The notes under the pieces were generated by a model. The model did no database searches. It was not told the origin of the DNA and saw only the letters and a program-made list of their open reading frames with translations. A DNA stretch of 64,000 nt from Durusdinium trenchii (lineage: Eukaryota; Sar; Dinophyceae; Suessiales; Symbiodiniaceae), in the NCBI GenBank assembly GCA_963970005.1, contig CAXAMN010021374.1:970934-1034933 (forward strand). The letters are read 5' to 3'. How positions within the stretch are numbered: position 1 is the stretch's first letter; each line of letters begins with the position of its first letter. A program made the translations under genes and the position numbers. Positions 1 to 12,700 of the stretch are shown here, one piece after another.

Positions 1-45
1 AAGAGTGTCCCACAAGAGTGTCCTACAAGAGTGTCATTTGGACAT
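1..45. repeat. Triplicated short motif aagagtgtcc
   Basis: Three near-identical direct copies of aagagtgtcc separated by a few bases open the window. The array may continue to the left of it. No gene is attached. Confidence 0.6.
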
Positions 46-114
46 ATGTAGTTGTTCGATCGTGTTTACATTCGGGTTCGTGGGTTCCATCTTGTTTTTT
101 TGATGAATGGATTG

Positions 115-395
115 TGTTGCGAAAAGGTTGGCGAAAGAGGTTTTCAGTACAAAGCATGTCATCCAAAGATTCCTGATACTGTAACCAGGCGAAGGGCTCG
201 CGAAGATGTGGCGAAAGCAGTGGATGCAGATTAGGAATGATTCCCCTTTGCTGATAATACTTTTCTTAGATGTAAGTAGCAGAAATTCGGCGAAAGGGTT
301 AGCGAAAGAGTGTGTTGGGTGAAGTGGGTCGGCGAAAGCAAAACATGCAGCCACGAAAGCGTTGCGAAGGGATTGGCGAAAGGTTTATAGTTTTA
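115..395. repeat. Clustered GGCGAAAG-type motif
   Basis: The octamer ggcgaaag and close variants (gcgaaaag, gcgaaggg, agcgaaag) recur about ten times at irregular spacing. The same motif clusters again at 24486-24650 (gcgaaag, gcaaaag). It is too irregular for a satellite and looks like a dispersed simple repeat family. The small open frames over it are not convincing genes. Confidence 0.5.
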
Positions 396-400
396 ATAAA

Positions 401-2780
401 ACAATCCGGATTGTTTTTGACACCGCTCAGATGGTTTTTGAGGTCCTGGAAAAGAAGTACTTGACTCTCTTGGAGCAGGCAGACGGAGCTCAAAGAAAAA
501 CTGCCTCAGGAAGCAGGTAGAGCCGGTACAGCAGACAGCAAGTAGAGAGGAATCCTTTCAGAGCACTTCGCGGTAGAGTCAGAGTAACTGGACAAAGGAT
601 GATACTGCAAATATTTTTAGCACCCTATTGCGACAGTGAACGAATGAATTTGTTTCTGAGATGCTGTATGTTTATATACTATATATATACATGTTTACGG
701 TCTTTGCAGGTGTGGGCTTTGCTACCTGGTTTTTGCACTGAGCCGCCTTGGACCTGGACTGACTGTGATTGAACTGATCTCTTGTCAATCTCATCGTGTA
801 GATATCATGATCACGCAAATCTACTCATCATGAAGCAGAGAAAGGCAATCGGCCTTGAACGCATTAAAATGCAGATGTCGTTGCGAGTCAGGCTTGACAT
901 GCAGAGCGCTTTGCTGGCAAACGGGGGCCAGTTGGCGAAGCAGCTTGCCAGGGGCTGAAAACATTAGTGGCTCCACTAGCTCAAACTGTAAGCTGTTGAG
1001 ATGTGTAGAATCCTAAGCTTGAAATTGGTTGATGAGATTCACCAGAACTGACATGAACTGACCACTGATATATGTATTTGCTTTCTTCTACTTGGATTCT
1101 ACTTTCTACTGCCTACGTTGTAGGTGGCGGTCTTGCAAAATGATAGCACTTTACGAGACTACATTTGGGCCATGGACCGAGAGGGCTGCGATGTGAGACT
1201 TGGTCAACGTGAGTCAATCTCTCCTGTGGACACAGACTGACTGACAGTACCCAGCTACTCATCTTGCTCATGCTCCATTTGCATACCATGTTCAACAGCA
1301 ATGCAGACTGCGTTCTAAACTGTCATGAAGTTAAACATGTTGGTTTGACGTCAGCGAATTTGCAGCATAGCCCATGTTAGACTGTCAGACTGTGTGAATC
1401 AGCTTCTAAAGCTTCCAAGGCCGCCTTTAAGCGATTGTGCGACGCCACCCTGGAGCCCAGCTGCAGGTTCAAAGCAAGCCCAGTAGGATATTTTCTTTGG
1501 GACATCCAGGATTGTGGGCGCACCTAGCAAGGGGGATTCAGTTGTTTGATCACTCTATGACAAATTCTCCTTTGCTGCATTTGATGAGCATGAGATGAGG
1601 CTGACTTTGAGGTGAAGGTGCAGGAAAAGAATTTTCCACGGGTGGATAAGTGAACACACCTTTTGGCACTATTCAGTGTGTGGAGAAGATCGACGTGTTT
1701 AATAGGTTTTTGATGAACTTTCAATTCTTTAGATGAACGGGTCTTTGAGTAGCCTGTCTTCACTTGGTGGGTTTCCCCGCAGGCTTTCCGAGACATTGCA
1801 GGAGTCCAACCAGGCAGGGACTTTGTCAGGGCAGCCCAAACGTGCAACAGAAAACCCCGAATTGAGGCCTGCCTCCGAACGCTCTCCGGGCGCGTGGCTC
1901 CCTCAGAATGAATGAAGATAGGATTAGGACCGGGGTAATGAGCAAAGGGTTTGATCTCCGATTTGATTCTTTTTATTGGATGTGATTTGGCAACAGCATC
2001 AGTTCAAGATACTGGTATATGTAGCGGGCATGACCTATTTCTTGAATGTTTGCTGCTGTTGTGTTTTCTTTTATGAACTTCGGGTGTTTGAGTCTCTAGG
2101 GAGAAAGGCCCGGCAAGAGCAAGCCTTTCTGATGAGGTTTTGCCTGAAATGCTCAACGTTTACATCAAGATGCACACTGAAATGGAGGGGCAGGCCCGCT
2201 GACGAGAGCGCCACTTGTGATCGTTTGATGTGTGATCGCCACTGTGAACAGGTGAGATGCCACCAGGGTCTTCCAACGAGACAAATGAATAATTCGACTG
2301 CAATGCTGTCAGATTTAGAATACCTCAAAGCGGTTCCACTGCGCGGAGTCTTCAGCACGGCCTCAGTCATCATCGATCAATGCTTCCGATTGGTCCATCC
2401 GAAGGACCCATCGAGAGTCAGCTTCAGCCGGCAACAGGCAAAGGACAAATGAGTCCATCGTTGCGAGGTTGGTTGTTACAACAGCCTGAAAGATCTGAAG
2501 CTCGTAAGCTGTGGGACATTGCTTGAGACGAGGATCTGGGGCTGAGTAAACACGCTCACTGACTGTGGCGGTAGCATTGCAGTTGGCTAGTATGGTATGG
2601 AGAGATAAGAGTGGATATATTGATGTTTTTCTGCATGATATACACTATTTGTAGTTATTATATAAATATATGAAAGTCATTAGCTTCGTTCTCTTTTAGC
2701 AATCTGTAGCAACATGCCACCAGCAATCACGCTGATAGTCGATCACTCATTTCTAAGTCATACCAGTAGATCTGCATGAG
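401..2780. other. No recognised gene; intron or intergenic
   Basis: No exon with conserved peptide content was found. The open frame at 2281-2452 could be a + strand exon (residues LEYLKAVPLRGVF) but has no clear acceptor or family match. Short TA-rich runs occur near 672-690 and 2640-2670. The stretch may be upstream introns of the + strand gene that follows, or 5' intergenic DNA. Confidence 0.4.
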
Positions 2781-2828
2781 GCATTGGGGGCCATTGCCAG
2801 CTATGCCCAGTTGGCAGAAGCCAACTAC
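2781..2828 (+). CDS. Candidate HEAT-like exon, probably of the RRP12-like gene
   Basis: The 48-base frame reads ALGAIASYAQLAEANY, a helical pattern typical of HEAT or armadillo repeats. It is preceded by an acceptor with the local rule AG then G, and ends at a GT donor, so both ends are in phase 0. It lies on the same strand and upstream of the RRP12-like exons. The assignment to that gene is inference; a separate HEAT protein is possible. Confidence 0.4.
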
Positions 2829-3519
2829 GTAGGGTTTCGGTGCCTAAACCGCTGGCAAACATAGCAAAAGACTAGAGGCATTTCCAGTATCTGAAGACAT
2901 CCTGCGATGGGATGTAGTAGGGCTCAGCAGTTGCAAGATTTGAAAGAACTTGATCAATGAATCAATTGCAACAAAGCGAGAGTAATGTTGGTATATGTTG
3001 GTATCTTAATTAACCCCAGTTCTTGCAACCGAGTGCGCAACTCGCGCTCAACTGCTTCTCGGCCAAAATAATCGATTTGCATGCTGTGGCAGCATTTTAC
3101 CAATTTCTCTTCCCAGCCGACCAAGGTCCATCTTCAAGTCCCTTGTAGCGAAGTGGCTCAAGGCAGACTGTGAAATTGTTTCGGGGTCAACTTCATGTGT
3201 CAGGCGGATGCCTTCTCCAAACCTCAAAACGATGATGAACACTGCCCAACTTGCCCAATCCTGTTGGAGGCCACCACTGGAGAGGAGACCGGCGGAAGTG
3301 ATGGCCCGGACCCGGGAGCTTGTTGGCCGGGGTTGAGTTTCAATGGACACAAAGCAAGTGTTGGTCTTGGGAAGCGAACATCAACAAAGAGTTCTTGAGA
3401 GTCCATGTGATAGCAACTGGAGTTTGGGAGCTGTATCTCAGAGCATCACCCTTTGCTTGGAGCCAAACGCATCGGGTCGCTGTGGCACAGCTCTTCGTGT
3501 CGCTGTTCCACCGTTGCAG

Positions 3520-3665
3520 TGCCGGCCTTGGGCGACCTCGCGACGGCCTTGATCCCCTACCTGGGCACCGAGTGGGAGGACCAAGGAGACGTCCAGTGGT
3601 GCAACTTTGTTCAACACTGGGAGGAAGCTCAGGCTGAACTGGAAGCTCGGAGATTCTCAACTTAA
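3520..3665 (+). CDS. Candidate exon, acidic and Trp-rich, unassigned
   Basis: After the acceptor ccgttgcag the frame reads PALGDLATALIPYLGTEWED, then a Trp, Gln and Glu-rich stretch to a TAA at 3663-3665. It is GC-rich against AT-rich flanks, as real exons here are. The true end may be a GC or GA donor before the stop. It could be an early HEAT exon of the RRP12-like gene or the end of another gene. No family was recognised. Confidence 0.4.
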
Positions 3666-3779
3666 GAAAAGCTGAACGAGGGATTGGAACTCCGCTTCTT
3701 CGCCCTAAACAGATTCTTTTCAACGCTTCTTGATCGGTCGGAATAGATTATACAACTCTCCGCTGATCGCTTGGCCAAG

Positions 3780-3829
3780 GCATTTGGAGTTGGTCATTCG
3801 CGTCTTTGCGCCAGCATTGAAGGGCGCAA
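3780..3829 (+). CDS. Candidate HEAT-like exon
   Basis: The frame reads HLELVIRVFAPALKG after an AG acceptor followed by G and before a GT donor. The hydrophobic spacing suits a HEAT helix pair. It lies between the exons at 3520 and 4055 on the same strand. Confidence 0.35.
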
Positions 3830-4054
3830 GTGAGGCGGGTTGGTCGTTCGTAAGAGACCAGGGCATAGCTGGGGGCTTGGGGTCAACTTGCTGCAGTGCC
3901 GTTGTGACTCGTTAGCGTCCCATGTTTCGGACTTTGCAGGGTTTGAATTGGCACTCTGTTTTGTGATTTGTGCCATGGAAAGAACGATGTGCTGCAGTGC
4001 TGCATCACAACGTGTCCACCAAGCATTCTCTTGGAGATTTGGACTGTAGATCCA

Positions 4055-4117
4055 GGATAAGGCCATGGCCAGTGCGCAAAAAGCGGGCTATCGGGCCATC
4101 GCAGCAGACGGGCAGCC
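4055..4117 (+). CDS. Candidate exon, unassigned
   Basis: The frame DKAMASAQKAGYRAIAADGQ follows an AG acceptor and can end at a GA donor; without that donor it stops after RDVK at 4132. Codon content is typical of the other exons in this block. I do not recognise the family. Confidence 0.35.
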
Positions 4118-4147
4118 AAGAGATGTGAAGTAGCAGGAAGGGTTGCA

Positions 4148-4290
4148 GTGCTCCTAGTAGCCATGCCCTTTGCTCCTAGTAGCTTCTTGTTCCTAGTAAT
4201 TAGTAAGGCCAGGAGCCCCTAGTAGCGTCCTTGCTCCTAGTAGCGATGCCCTTTGCTCCTAGTAGCTTCTTGTTCCTACAAGCGTTGGAG
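4148..4290. repeat. Dispersed CTCCTAGTAGC hairpin-type repeat
   Basis: The segment is built from alternating pieces such as tgctcctagtagc and cttcttgttcctagta. It belongs to a dispersed family also seen at 5624-5776, 13738-13860, 18522-18640, 52803-52900 and 62196-62330. The core ctactagtag is self-complementary, so copies form local hairpins. No open frame or terminal target duplication was identified. Confidence 0.7.
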
Positions 4291-5003
4291 GAGAGATTAG
4301 GATAAAGCAGATGTCATTCCCTGTCTCGCGGCGCTGAGCCAAAATATGGTCAGCATTTTTTCGTCCACCACACATGCTGTGACGTCCTGTCCCGCGTCAT
4401 CTGAATTTCAAGATCCCAATCCGATCGATTCCGGTTCTACACATCACTGTGAACAGCTTCTCTCAGTGCGAGGGCTTCTTCATTCAAGCTCCCTACCCTT
4501 CAGGCGTGAGCAATCCTGCGTCCACTGCCCTCAATTGAGTAGATGCCTATTTCATTGAGTAAGGGCGGGCTTATTAAAAAAAAATGCCTGGTCTGGGGCT
4601 TCATGTTCCTATTCATCGCCAAAATTGTTTCGGGAGCTGAGGTCATGCGACATCAAGGTGCTGCTTCGAAGTGGCAAGTTGCCGAGGCCCTCTGAAGTGT
4701 TAAAATAGGTTATTATATAACTGTTAACTCGGCAGGAAGTGATTTTGAGGTGCCAGAGGTACCCTGCGACATTCAGTTCCAGATGTTTCTGGTGTAGTCA
4801 TAGGGTCAATTTGGCTGACTTCTGTGCCATTCCACTTTGTGCTTCGATTCAGTCAAAACCAGTACATTGATATTGCTTTGAAGGTCACCTCGCTGTGGTC
4901 CACATTGAAGGCACCTCCGTAATTCATCGTATGCATGAGTATGCATGGAGACCAGTACAGCTTGCTCAAACTTGGATTGTCCCCACCCCCCACAAAATAA
5001 TGC

Positions 5004-5024
5004 ATTATATATATATATATATAT
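5004..5024. repeat. (TA)n microsatellite
   Basis: A run of alternating t and a directly precedes a block of no recognised coding content. Confidence 0.85.
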
Positions 5025-5159
5025 GGTTAACATTTGTCGGGGGTTGAGTGTACGTGTTCAGAACAGCTTAGCCCCAAGCAGGTGGGTTCCGCAAGCATAG
5101 AAAGGAGACTCGACAATGCGGTGAAAGGTGGTTGGTCAATGGTGTGCCAACCTGCATGT

Positions 5160-5200
5160 CCGACAGACAGACAGAGAGAGAGAGAGAGAAAAAAAAAAAC
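5160..5200. repeat. (CAGA)/(GA)n followed by poly-A
   Basis: The + strand has gacagacagacagagagaga, then more ga and a run of ten a. It reads as pyrimidine-rich on the - strand. Confidence 0.85.
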
Positions 5201-5433
5201 ACCATGAGCAGTTCGGCCCCACAAGGAGGCCAGGCAGACCTGCACGGCGCTGAAAGCCCGGTTGTTATGCCTGCAGGCAGGGGACTCTTTGGTTGACATT
5301 CAGGATGCATCATAGGCTCAGTTGTTCACAAGAAAACACTAAGTTACAGTACATGAAGATGAGAGATGTTTCAAGTGGAAAACACATTTGAAACTGCATG
5401 ATGCGCGGCTTGCTGACACGCCCGCTGCAGCGG

Positions 5434-5487
5434 AATGCGTTGAAGAAGCTGTTCGATCCACTGGAGGCATTGCTGTCCCTTCTTGAA
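5434..5487 (+). CDS. Candidate HEAT-like exon
   Basis: After acceptor cgctgcag the frame is RNALKKLFDPLEALLSLL, 18 codons, ending at a GA donor in phase 0. The Leu-rich amphipathic pattern suits a HEAT repeat. It is placed upstream of the firmly recognised RRP12 exons and may belong to them. Confidence 0.45.
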
Positions 5488-5623
5488 TCAAGTCCCGGGC
5501 TCAGGGGACAAACATGTGGTGTCACGCCGCAAGCCAGAGAATGAGCCAGCGGGTGTGATGACCCTCAAGACTTCCCTGAGCTATGGAAGGCTGCGAGCTA
5601 TTTTCCAGCTATGAATAGCTATT

Positions 5624-5776
5624 GAAGGCATCGCTACTAGTAACAAGGGCATTGCTACTAGTAACAAGTGCCTTACTAGTAGTAACAAAAAGCTTTTAGA
5701 ATTATGTTTCAATTAAATCAACTAGTAGCTTCTTGTTACTACTAGTAAGGCACTTGTTACTAGTAGCGACGCACTT
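5624..5776. repeat. Long hairpin of the CTACTAGTAG repeat family
   Basis: The left arm (about 5624-5692) contains cgctactagtaacaag and ccttactagtagtaacaa. The right arm (about 5723-5776) is its reverse complement (ttgttactactagtaagg, cttgttactagtagcg). The loop is about 30 bases and AT-rich. This is the clearest foldback member of the dispersed family. The overlapping - strand open frame reads through the inverted repeat and is not taken as a gene. Confidence 0.8.
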
Positions 5777-6722
5777 GTTTCTAATTGCGAACATTGTTTC
5801 TATGAGCTGTGAGGACTTTCCGACTTGCCCCGACCCCCTGGTCCGACCGTCGGAATCCCGAGGCTTGGGACCTCGATGCACAGAGGCCAAGGTGAGAGAG
5901 GCGGAGTCTTGTTTAGCGCTTGGTTGGGAGGGCAGGGGCTGGAGCTGGGTCTTTGGATTTTTTTTTGTGAGGTGCTTTGTTTTCACTAATTTAACCATGA
6001 GGCGCTTTGAAGGGCTTGATTCCCCAACTTCGAATGTAGTACGTGTTACATGTTCCACTGTTTTCCACTTTCTCGAGGCCTTGCCAGCAGAAATGGTTGA
6101 AGTGGCCTTTTGAAGTGATTGAACCGCGGAATGTGACCTCCAAGTGAAGCAGGTGACCTTCCAAGTGCCTCTCCATCCTTCCCTCATTATCACTTCAACT
6201 TCCTGTCATGTGTGAGATTTGTGCCTTCTTCACTTCTGTGGCTCCGCAGGAGTATTTGCAATGTCTGACGACGATCATCCCTGAAGTGCTCTTTCACTTG
6301 CCAGGGACCAATCGCGAGATCTGGCACGGAAAGGTTTGACTTGCCACCCTCATCTCGAACTTGCTCAAACCAAGCTATTGTGAGCAAACTTGACGTTTGG
6401 TTTCAAGCTCACTTGCACTTTGGTTTGCCCACTGCCCAACTGACATCATCCAAGGGAGGCTCAAGATCAGATCCATGCACGAAAGACCTGAAATGCAACG
6501 GTGAACATTCCAGAACGTGGGCGAAAGAATGTAAGTTGCCAGAGGCAACCTGAGTTCAATTAGCTTTAGCTTATGTAGGACGAGGATCCTCCCAAATGAC
6601 CTGATTGGGTTCTTCCAGTTCTAGTGTCTTTAGCAGCTTCATCAATGTAAGGAAGGACCAAGCAAAACCAAGCTCAAAAGCCGCACACCCCAGTTCATGT
6701 GCCTCGCCTGAGGCGTGACCAG

Positions 6723-6788
6723 AGCACTGCTGTTCGGGAGGCAGCCCGAGAGTCTTTGCACTTGGCAGCCACCACTGCGATACATCAG
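6723..6788 (+). CDS. RRP12-like exon: HEAT helix VREAARESL
   Basis: Twenty-two codons in phase 0 read STAVREAARESLHLAATTA and on to a GA donor. In the family a R-K-A-R motif of this kind sits just before the AGLAG segment, which here is the next recognised exon. Confidence 0.6.
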
Positions 6789-9700
6789 GAAGAGGGTTGG
6801 GCTTGTCTTGAAGTGTGTAATTTGCTCAAAAATAGATTATTGGACTTCAAATGTTGGATGGTCCCTGCGTTGCCATGAGTTTGTTTGGATCAAGAGCAAG
6901 CATTGGAAAGGAAAAGCTTAAAAGCCTCTCCACACCATCCACATTTACTCTTGGATTCAGCTGCCCTATTATCTTAAAGTGTGGGTGTTCAGCTCGGTTT
7001 TCAACGTCCTTTGTCCACAAACAGGACTTACAGGCTGAGATCGTCACCTTGGTCTCTGCTGGCCTGGCGGGCTTGAGCCGCCATGCGAAGGCGGCCGCCT
7101 TGGATGCGTCCGGCAGCCCGGCGCAGAAATCACGTCTTCCGTTGCAGGCCATGCACCAAATGCTGTCTCTAATTGGCCATGCAATGTTGCAGCCATGTGA
7201 AGGATGAGTCAGATGACTGTGAAAGTGTGCGATCTTGAGGGCCTGTTGTTTGTGCCCTTGTTGATGGACTCGATCGGAGACACTTGCACAGACACTGGCA
7301 GGTTAAACCAGCTTTCTAAGTGCTGGAGCAGATAAAGTCTAACCATTGTCCGTCGAACATTGACGAGGCTTAGCCGCTTGCTCTACGAACACCATAGCAA
7401 GATGGCTGGATCCTGAGTGCGTTTCTTCTGGTAAAGGGGTGTGAGGTATTGAAATTGAATCCTTAATTTGTTTGAGGCACCCGATTTGCGGAGCCGTCTC
7501 ATCAATGTGCGGACACTGAGTCTCCTGTGCAGCCTGCGCAGCCACCCAGTCATTGAAGCTGTGTCCTCCGTGCACAGACCTTTTTTTCCACATCACAGTG
7601 TTTTCTGTTAATGTCTATTGTCCGATTTGTGTTGCCATTGTGACAGGCGAACACACCAAACGTATACGCTGTGCTCAGTAAAAAAGGATCCAACTTCTAC
7701 GAATAGTGCTAGGACTAGGAGGTTTCAGTTGGCATGGTCTCCACTTCAGGTGGTGCTTCTGTTGCTGGAAGATCGTGATGCGCAGGTGCCGCAAATGAGC
7801 TGTTGGCCAAGGGACATGTGCTATATCAACAAAGTGTTGCCCGCCCTGCCGGAATCAGTAAAGGAAGACAGGGAGACGATAGAAGTTAGCAGACTCAATA
7901 GATCTCAATAGTTTGTCCCTTCTGTCTTGGATGTTCTTAGAGGCAGTCAAGGCAGTCAGGCCTCCAAACCATTCTGCCTTGCTTTCTTTCCACGGCTGCT
8001 GACTCGAACGCAGCAATCCGAGCTGAGCTTCATGTATTGCCTGTTGCTTCAAAAGCTTGAAGCTCATTTTGCAGGTTTGGCGCGCAGTGTTGAAGTTCAC
8101 GAAAGTGGTGGTCTTCGTCGTTCCAAAGGCCTGAGACATTCGAGACATATTGATTTCAGAAAGGAACCGTTAGTTTTCACTCGGTGCCGTTTGTTGGTGA
8201 AAGGCCCGCATTGCCATGTGGATACTCATATTGCCGGGCCTAGCGGGACGGGATTGCTGCGAACGGACGACGTGCTGAACAGTTCTTCGTGCAGAACGGG
8301 CCAGGAAGGGCTGCTTGACCTCCTGCCCAAGATCTTGAGGTGCGGTGCGACCAGATGTGTTTTTCGGCAGAAAGCGTAGAGAGCATGCCAGCATCCGTCA
8401 AAAAAAGGAGGAACACCATTTGCAGTGTATAGGCACAGGTAAAGAATGGTTTCTTGGAGCAACAGTTGGCTGCAGGTTGTGTAATCGCAAAGTATGTTCA
8501 CTGCTGAGGAAGCATGCAAGCCGAGCCTAGGTAGACTTTGTCGTTTCATCAGCACCAGCAACGGAGAGGGCCTATGATTTCATCCTGCAATACCCGCCTT
8601 GTATGACGTTTCTTTGCCGGGTGGGAGGTTGTTTGAAAGCCGGCACCTGGCATCTGCCAAGATGTTGGTCCGAAGCATTGTGGAGCGGCTGGTGAAGGCA
8701 AGCCGGAGGTTGGTTGACTCCGCACATGGGCTCGGATTCAGCTCCAACGCCCTTTTTGGTTTCCGGGCACTGACACACCTCCTTACCCTCCGAGCGTCCA
8801 TTATGTGTACCAGTCATTACTAAAGTTCTTAATATTTGCAAAGCTTCAATGATAGCTCTTCGAACTTCTGCTAGAACTCTCATAGCATAGATGGGTTGCC
8901 CTGCTCGACCATATTGAAGTGTCTATCAATCTATCCACACAACCCGCAAGCTGACACTAGATACATTCATCATGTTTCATCATGATATTCTGAACTGTCA
9001 TGCAATGGCTCGACTGTTGGAATCCAGTGAGCCCAAGTTGCAATGCTGCTACAGATCCTACCAGAAGAAGTTCTGGAGGAGTCCTTTCCCAAGGCCAGCG
9101 ATGCATTGATTTGCAATGTATGAGTGTGTGTGTGTGTGTGTCACCTTTCGAGAAGACTTGTCACAGGGCTGGTCACAAGAAGAGATTGCTAGTTTGAACC
9201 ACCGGCACTTCACAAGCCCCAACACAGAAGCTTTGCTTTTATACGTGACAGTTTCGGCTGTAGTTCAGACCCATCCCACAGGCACACCAGCCACTGCTGC
9301 GCCATGTGCAGAAACAGCTTGCAAGGCTGGAGAAGTGGGGCAGTTGCTGACCTTTTCTCACTCAAACTTCTAAGATCAATATTGCAAATCAAATCCACAA
9401 CGTAGTTTTCTCATTCAATATCTCCACCGTCAAATCTTTAGTCTCATGGACCCACGGCACTTCTTCCAGCGAATTTAGGCCGACCCACGCCATCTTGTGG
9501 TCGCTTTCGCTAGGAAAGGCCGCCCCAAGACGGTGCGCGAAAAGGCACCGATCACACCGAAGAGGAACGAGTTGATATCAATCGACTCTTGAGACGATGA
9601 CCATCGGACAGTCGAAGAGTCATCGGAGAGTCGATATTTGCATAAGATTACATATAGGCCCAGCCGAGAAAACTTTTTTTTTGAGGTCGGAGGGTGGGCA

Positions 9701-12700
9701 GTCGGCAGAGTCGGCAGCCCCTATGATGACATTGACAAATTGTTATTTGAAGATAACAAATCTTGGCGCTGGATCTTATAAGATAAGCTTGACATGTTTC
9801 TTGCATTTTCAGCTGGAATTAGAGCTCACCATTGGGTTTTTTTGGCCCTTGGCTGTGGAGGTCTATGAGGCCGATGACTGGGACGACGCCGAGGCTCCAG
9901 ACGGTCGCCAGGTGCGGAGAGTCGGAGCGTTCGGAAGGAGTGTGGAGACATGCCGAGACCTTCGAGACCTTCGCGACCTGTGTTTGGGAAGCTTCCGCCT
10001 TGACTCGAATGTGCCCAAGAGGATTTGCGGGGGTGGGGGTGTTGGTCGGTGGAGTGAGCCATTCCTCCGGGCGTGCCGCCAGGCCAAAGCGCGCAACAAG
10101 AAAGCGCCCGAAGCCGAGACCTGGGACAGCTTCAAGGCAGGTCATGGAACATGAGTGAGAGCCAAGTTTATTTTGTGAGGATTAATTGTTTTATGCATGT
10201 TTACTAGATGTTGCTTGGGGTTGCAACTCACCGAGTTGCACAGATGTTTGGACTTTGGCACCTTCACCCCAACAACCTCAGGATGGCATGATATTGCCGC
10301 AATAGCCAGTATGATCATTCTGGGGCAGATGCCAGTCCTTTTGTTCATGTTGTCTAACATACACCTGGGACCTGCCAGCATCTGCCAGCAGTCTCACCGA
10401 TCCCACTTGCCTTTTGCAAGTAGCACCAATGTAGAAGGTTGAGTCAGGCAGATGGACATGTTGAACGGAACTGATCCCAGTTCCTCTCTTGAGCCAGGCC
10501 GGTGACGAGGCAGAGGCAACGGTGTTGTGTGGAAGTCTGTCCATGTTTCAAAAAGATCGTTCAAATGGACAAGACTTTACGGATCTAACTCCATACGATT
10601 AATTTGTCTAGCCTGAGAGTCTGAGAGAAGAGAAAAATGTTCACCTGCAGATGTGGGATCATGTGGTGAAGTGAGAGTGCTGTTTGGACCATTTGCGGCA
10701 TGTTCGTTCAGAAAGAGTGGGACCAGAGCTATGTTAAAACCTGCAATGCACTCTGGCTTTGGTGTGGATGAGGAGATCTGAGAGAGAATTGATGATGGAC
10801 CTGGATGAAAGTTATGAGTGTGTTTTTCCATGTTTTTCCTGTGGAGCTTTCTTGCAGAGCGAAGGCTGACTTGGCCGACGCGGATGGTGATGCCAAAATG
10901 GCTCCGGAGGGCGGTGAGAAGGCAGCGGCAGTGTGAGTGTTGCCTTGTTTGATTCCCAATCCCATGCAGCCCAGGATCTGTGGGTTTCAATGAATTCCTT
11001 CTTCATTGATAGGTCAGAGCTAGAATCAGCTAGAACGGCGATGAGCTTCCTTCCATTCCAATTCCCAAGCCAGGCCAAGAAACGCGGCAGAGGAGGCTGT
11101 CTTCTGGAAGACCTGTTGAACAGACTGTTCGAATCTGTCAGATGTCTTACAGTACTCTATTTTGGGCAACTCAGGAGATGGTACCCTTCAGTAGGTTTGT
11201 AGAGCTACTGTGAGACTATGCGTTCTTTTGACTGGAGCTACATTGGAGCTATGATGTCCTTCCAACATTACATATATATATATACAGAGAGTTGATAGCA
11301 TGTATTGGACCCTTTCTTCAGTCTCCTCCTCTTGCCTTGAGACCCTCCTGTGAGTGAAGCTGACACCTTAAGAGCTGAAGCCAGAAGAGGCTGCATCGAT
11401 ATATTATATATAACTGTTTTTTAATTGTACCCTTGCAGGAATTTAGCAGGTGCTTGTGCCGAAAACCTTTCAGGTGACAAGAATGAGCCCCCGACAGAGT
11501 CCGTGATGGCACACAATGCCGTACAGGTAGGGACTTGGCATGCCTTGCATTAGCTTGCATCCTGCACTTGAGGACCAAACTGATCAATTGTTCTTCTCGC
11601 CCTTTGTCATGGCAGGCACTGTTGGATGCTTGGGAGGCCGAATCCGACGAAGAGGATCACCAGGTGCCATGTTCAGACGGAAATTCCTACTGATCCCCTT
11701 TGTATGCTGCACTTGCTGGGCTTGCAGTTTGTCAGGGCCGTGGCAGGGGCAAGCAAGGCAAGCGGAAGCGCACTGAGGTTGCAGTGCTGCCCCAAGTCTG
11801 CGGAAGAGCCATCCATCACACAACATGTGCAACGGACAGTTGTACAGCCTAGCCGCGTAGGGCCTAGCCTGGATTTCACAGGACTTCCAAAGATTGCCAA
11901 GGGAGTTTCTCAACCTTTTTGGTGATCCATGCTTCAGATCCAGGCGTCCACCTGGATCCAAGAAGATGGAGATGTGCCCATTGATTTCATGTCCGCCGAT
12001 GCAGCCCATTCAGCCAAAATCTCAGCGCTTGACGCGAAGAGTATGGCAACGTCAATGTTAAAGGCATCAAAGTCAGCAGATGCTGACTAAGAAGGCTCCC
12101 CTTATCTCCCCTTGCTGTCACTGTATACAAAGCTTGAGGGGCCTGGATGCTAGCATCCATTCTTTGTTGCCTGCTGGTGTCCCCGGAAAACATAATGGGA
12201 ACATGCAGGGTTTCAACGAACATCAACATGAGTAGGCATAGTCGACATGCTGCGTCGACCTGACTCAAAGCGTCTTGTGACTGAGGTGCTCACTGTGCGG
12301 GCACCTCCCTCGAAGAGGATCAGGGGCACGCAGGCGATCTGCTGTTGATATCAAGAGCCTACAAAGGTGGCCAAGGATGTGGGGAGTGACCAAGCACTTG
12401 AGAAAGTCTCACACCATGCCACTAGAATCACTAGAATGCTGGGGGCTTCCGAGAAAAAGCTGCTCAAGTCATTGTCATTGATGAGTCGATGACTTCCAAG
12501 GTGGGCTCGGCAGGAGCTGAGAATCAGGCGAGGAGTGGGGTCAGGTATTCAATTAATTGATGGTTTATGGTTTGATGGGTTCACCAAAATGGCGTTCACA
12601 TAGGCCAGCCGAAGCAATCAAGAGACAAGAGCAAAGAGGACTTGTATCAGTATAGGAATCGCCAAGCCTGTAGGCGGCAGGATTGGGTTGCAGGTGGACC

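Noticed and set aside
5702..6193. 163-codon - strand open frame
   Set aside because: It reads through the right arm of the CTACTAGTAG hairpin and opposes the + strand gene block. No conserved residues.
9597..10154. 185-codon + strand open frame as a gene of its own
   Set aside because: Only its last 54 bases (10083-10136) have exon signals and fit the RRP12-like gene; the rest looks like an open intron.
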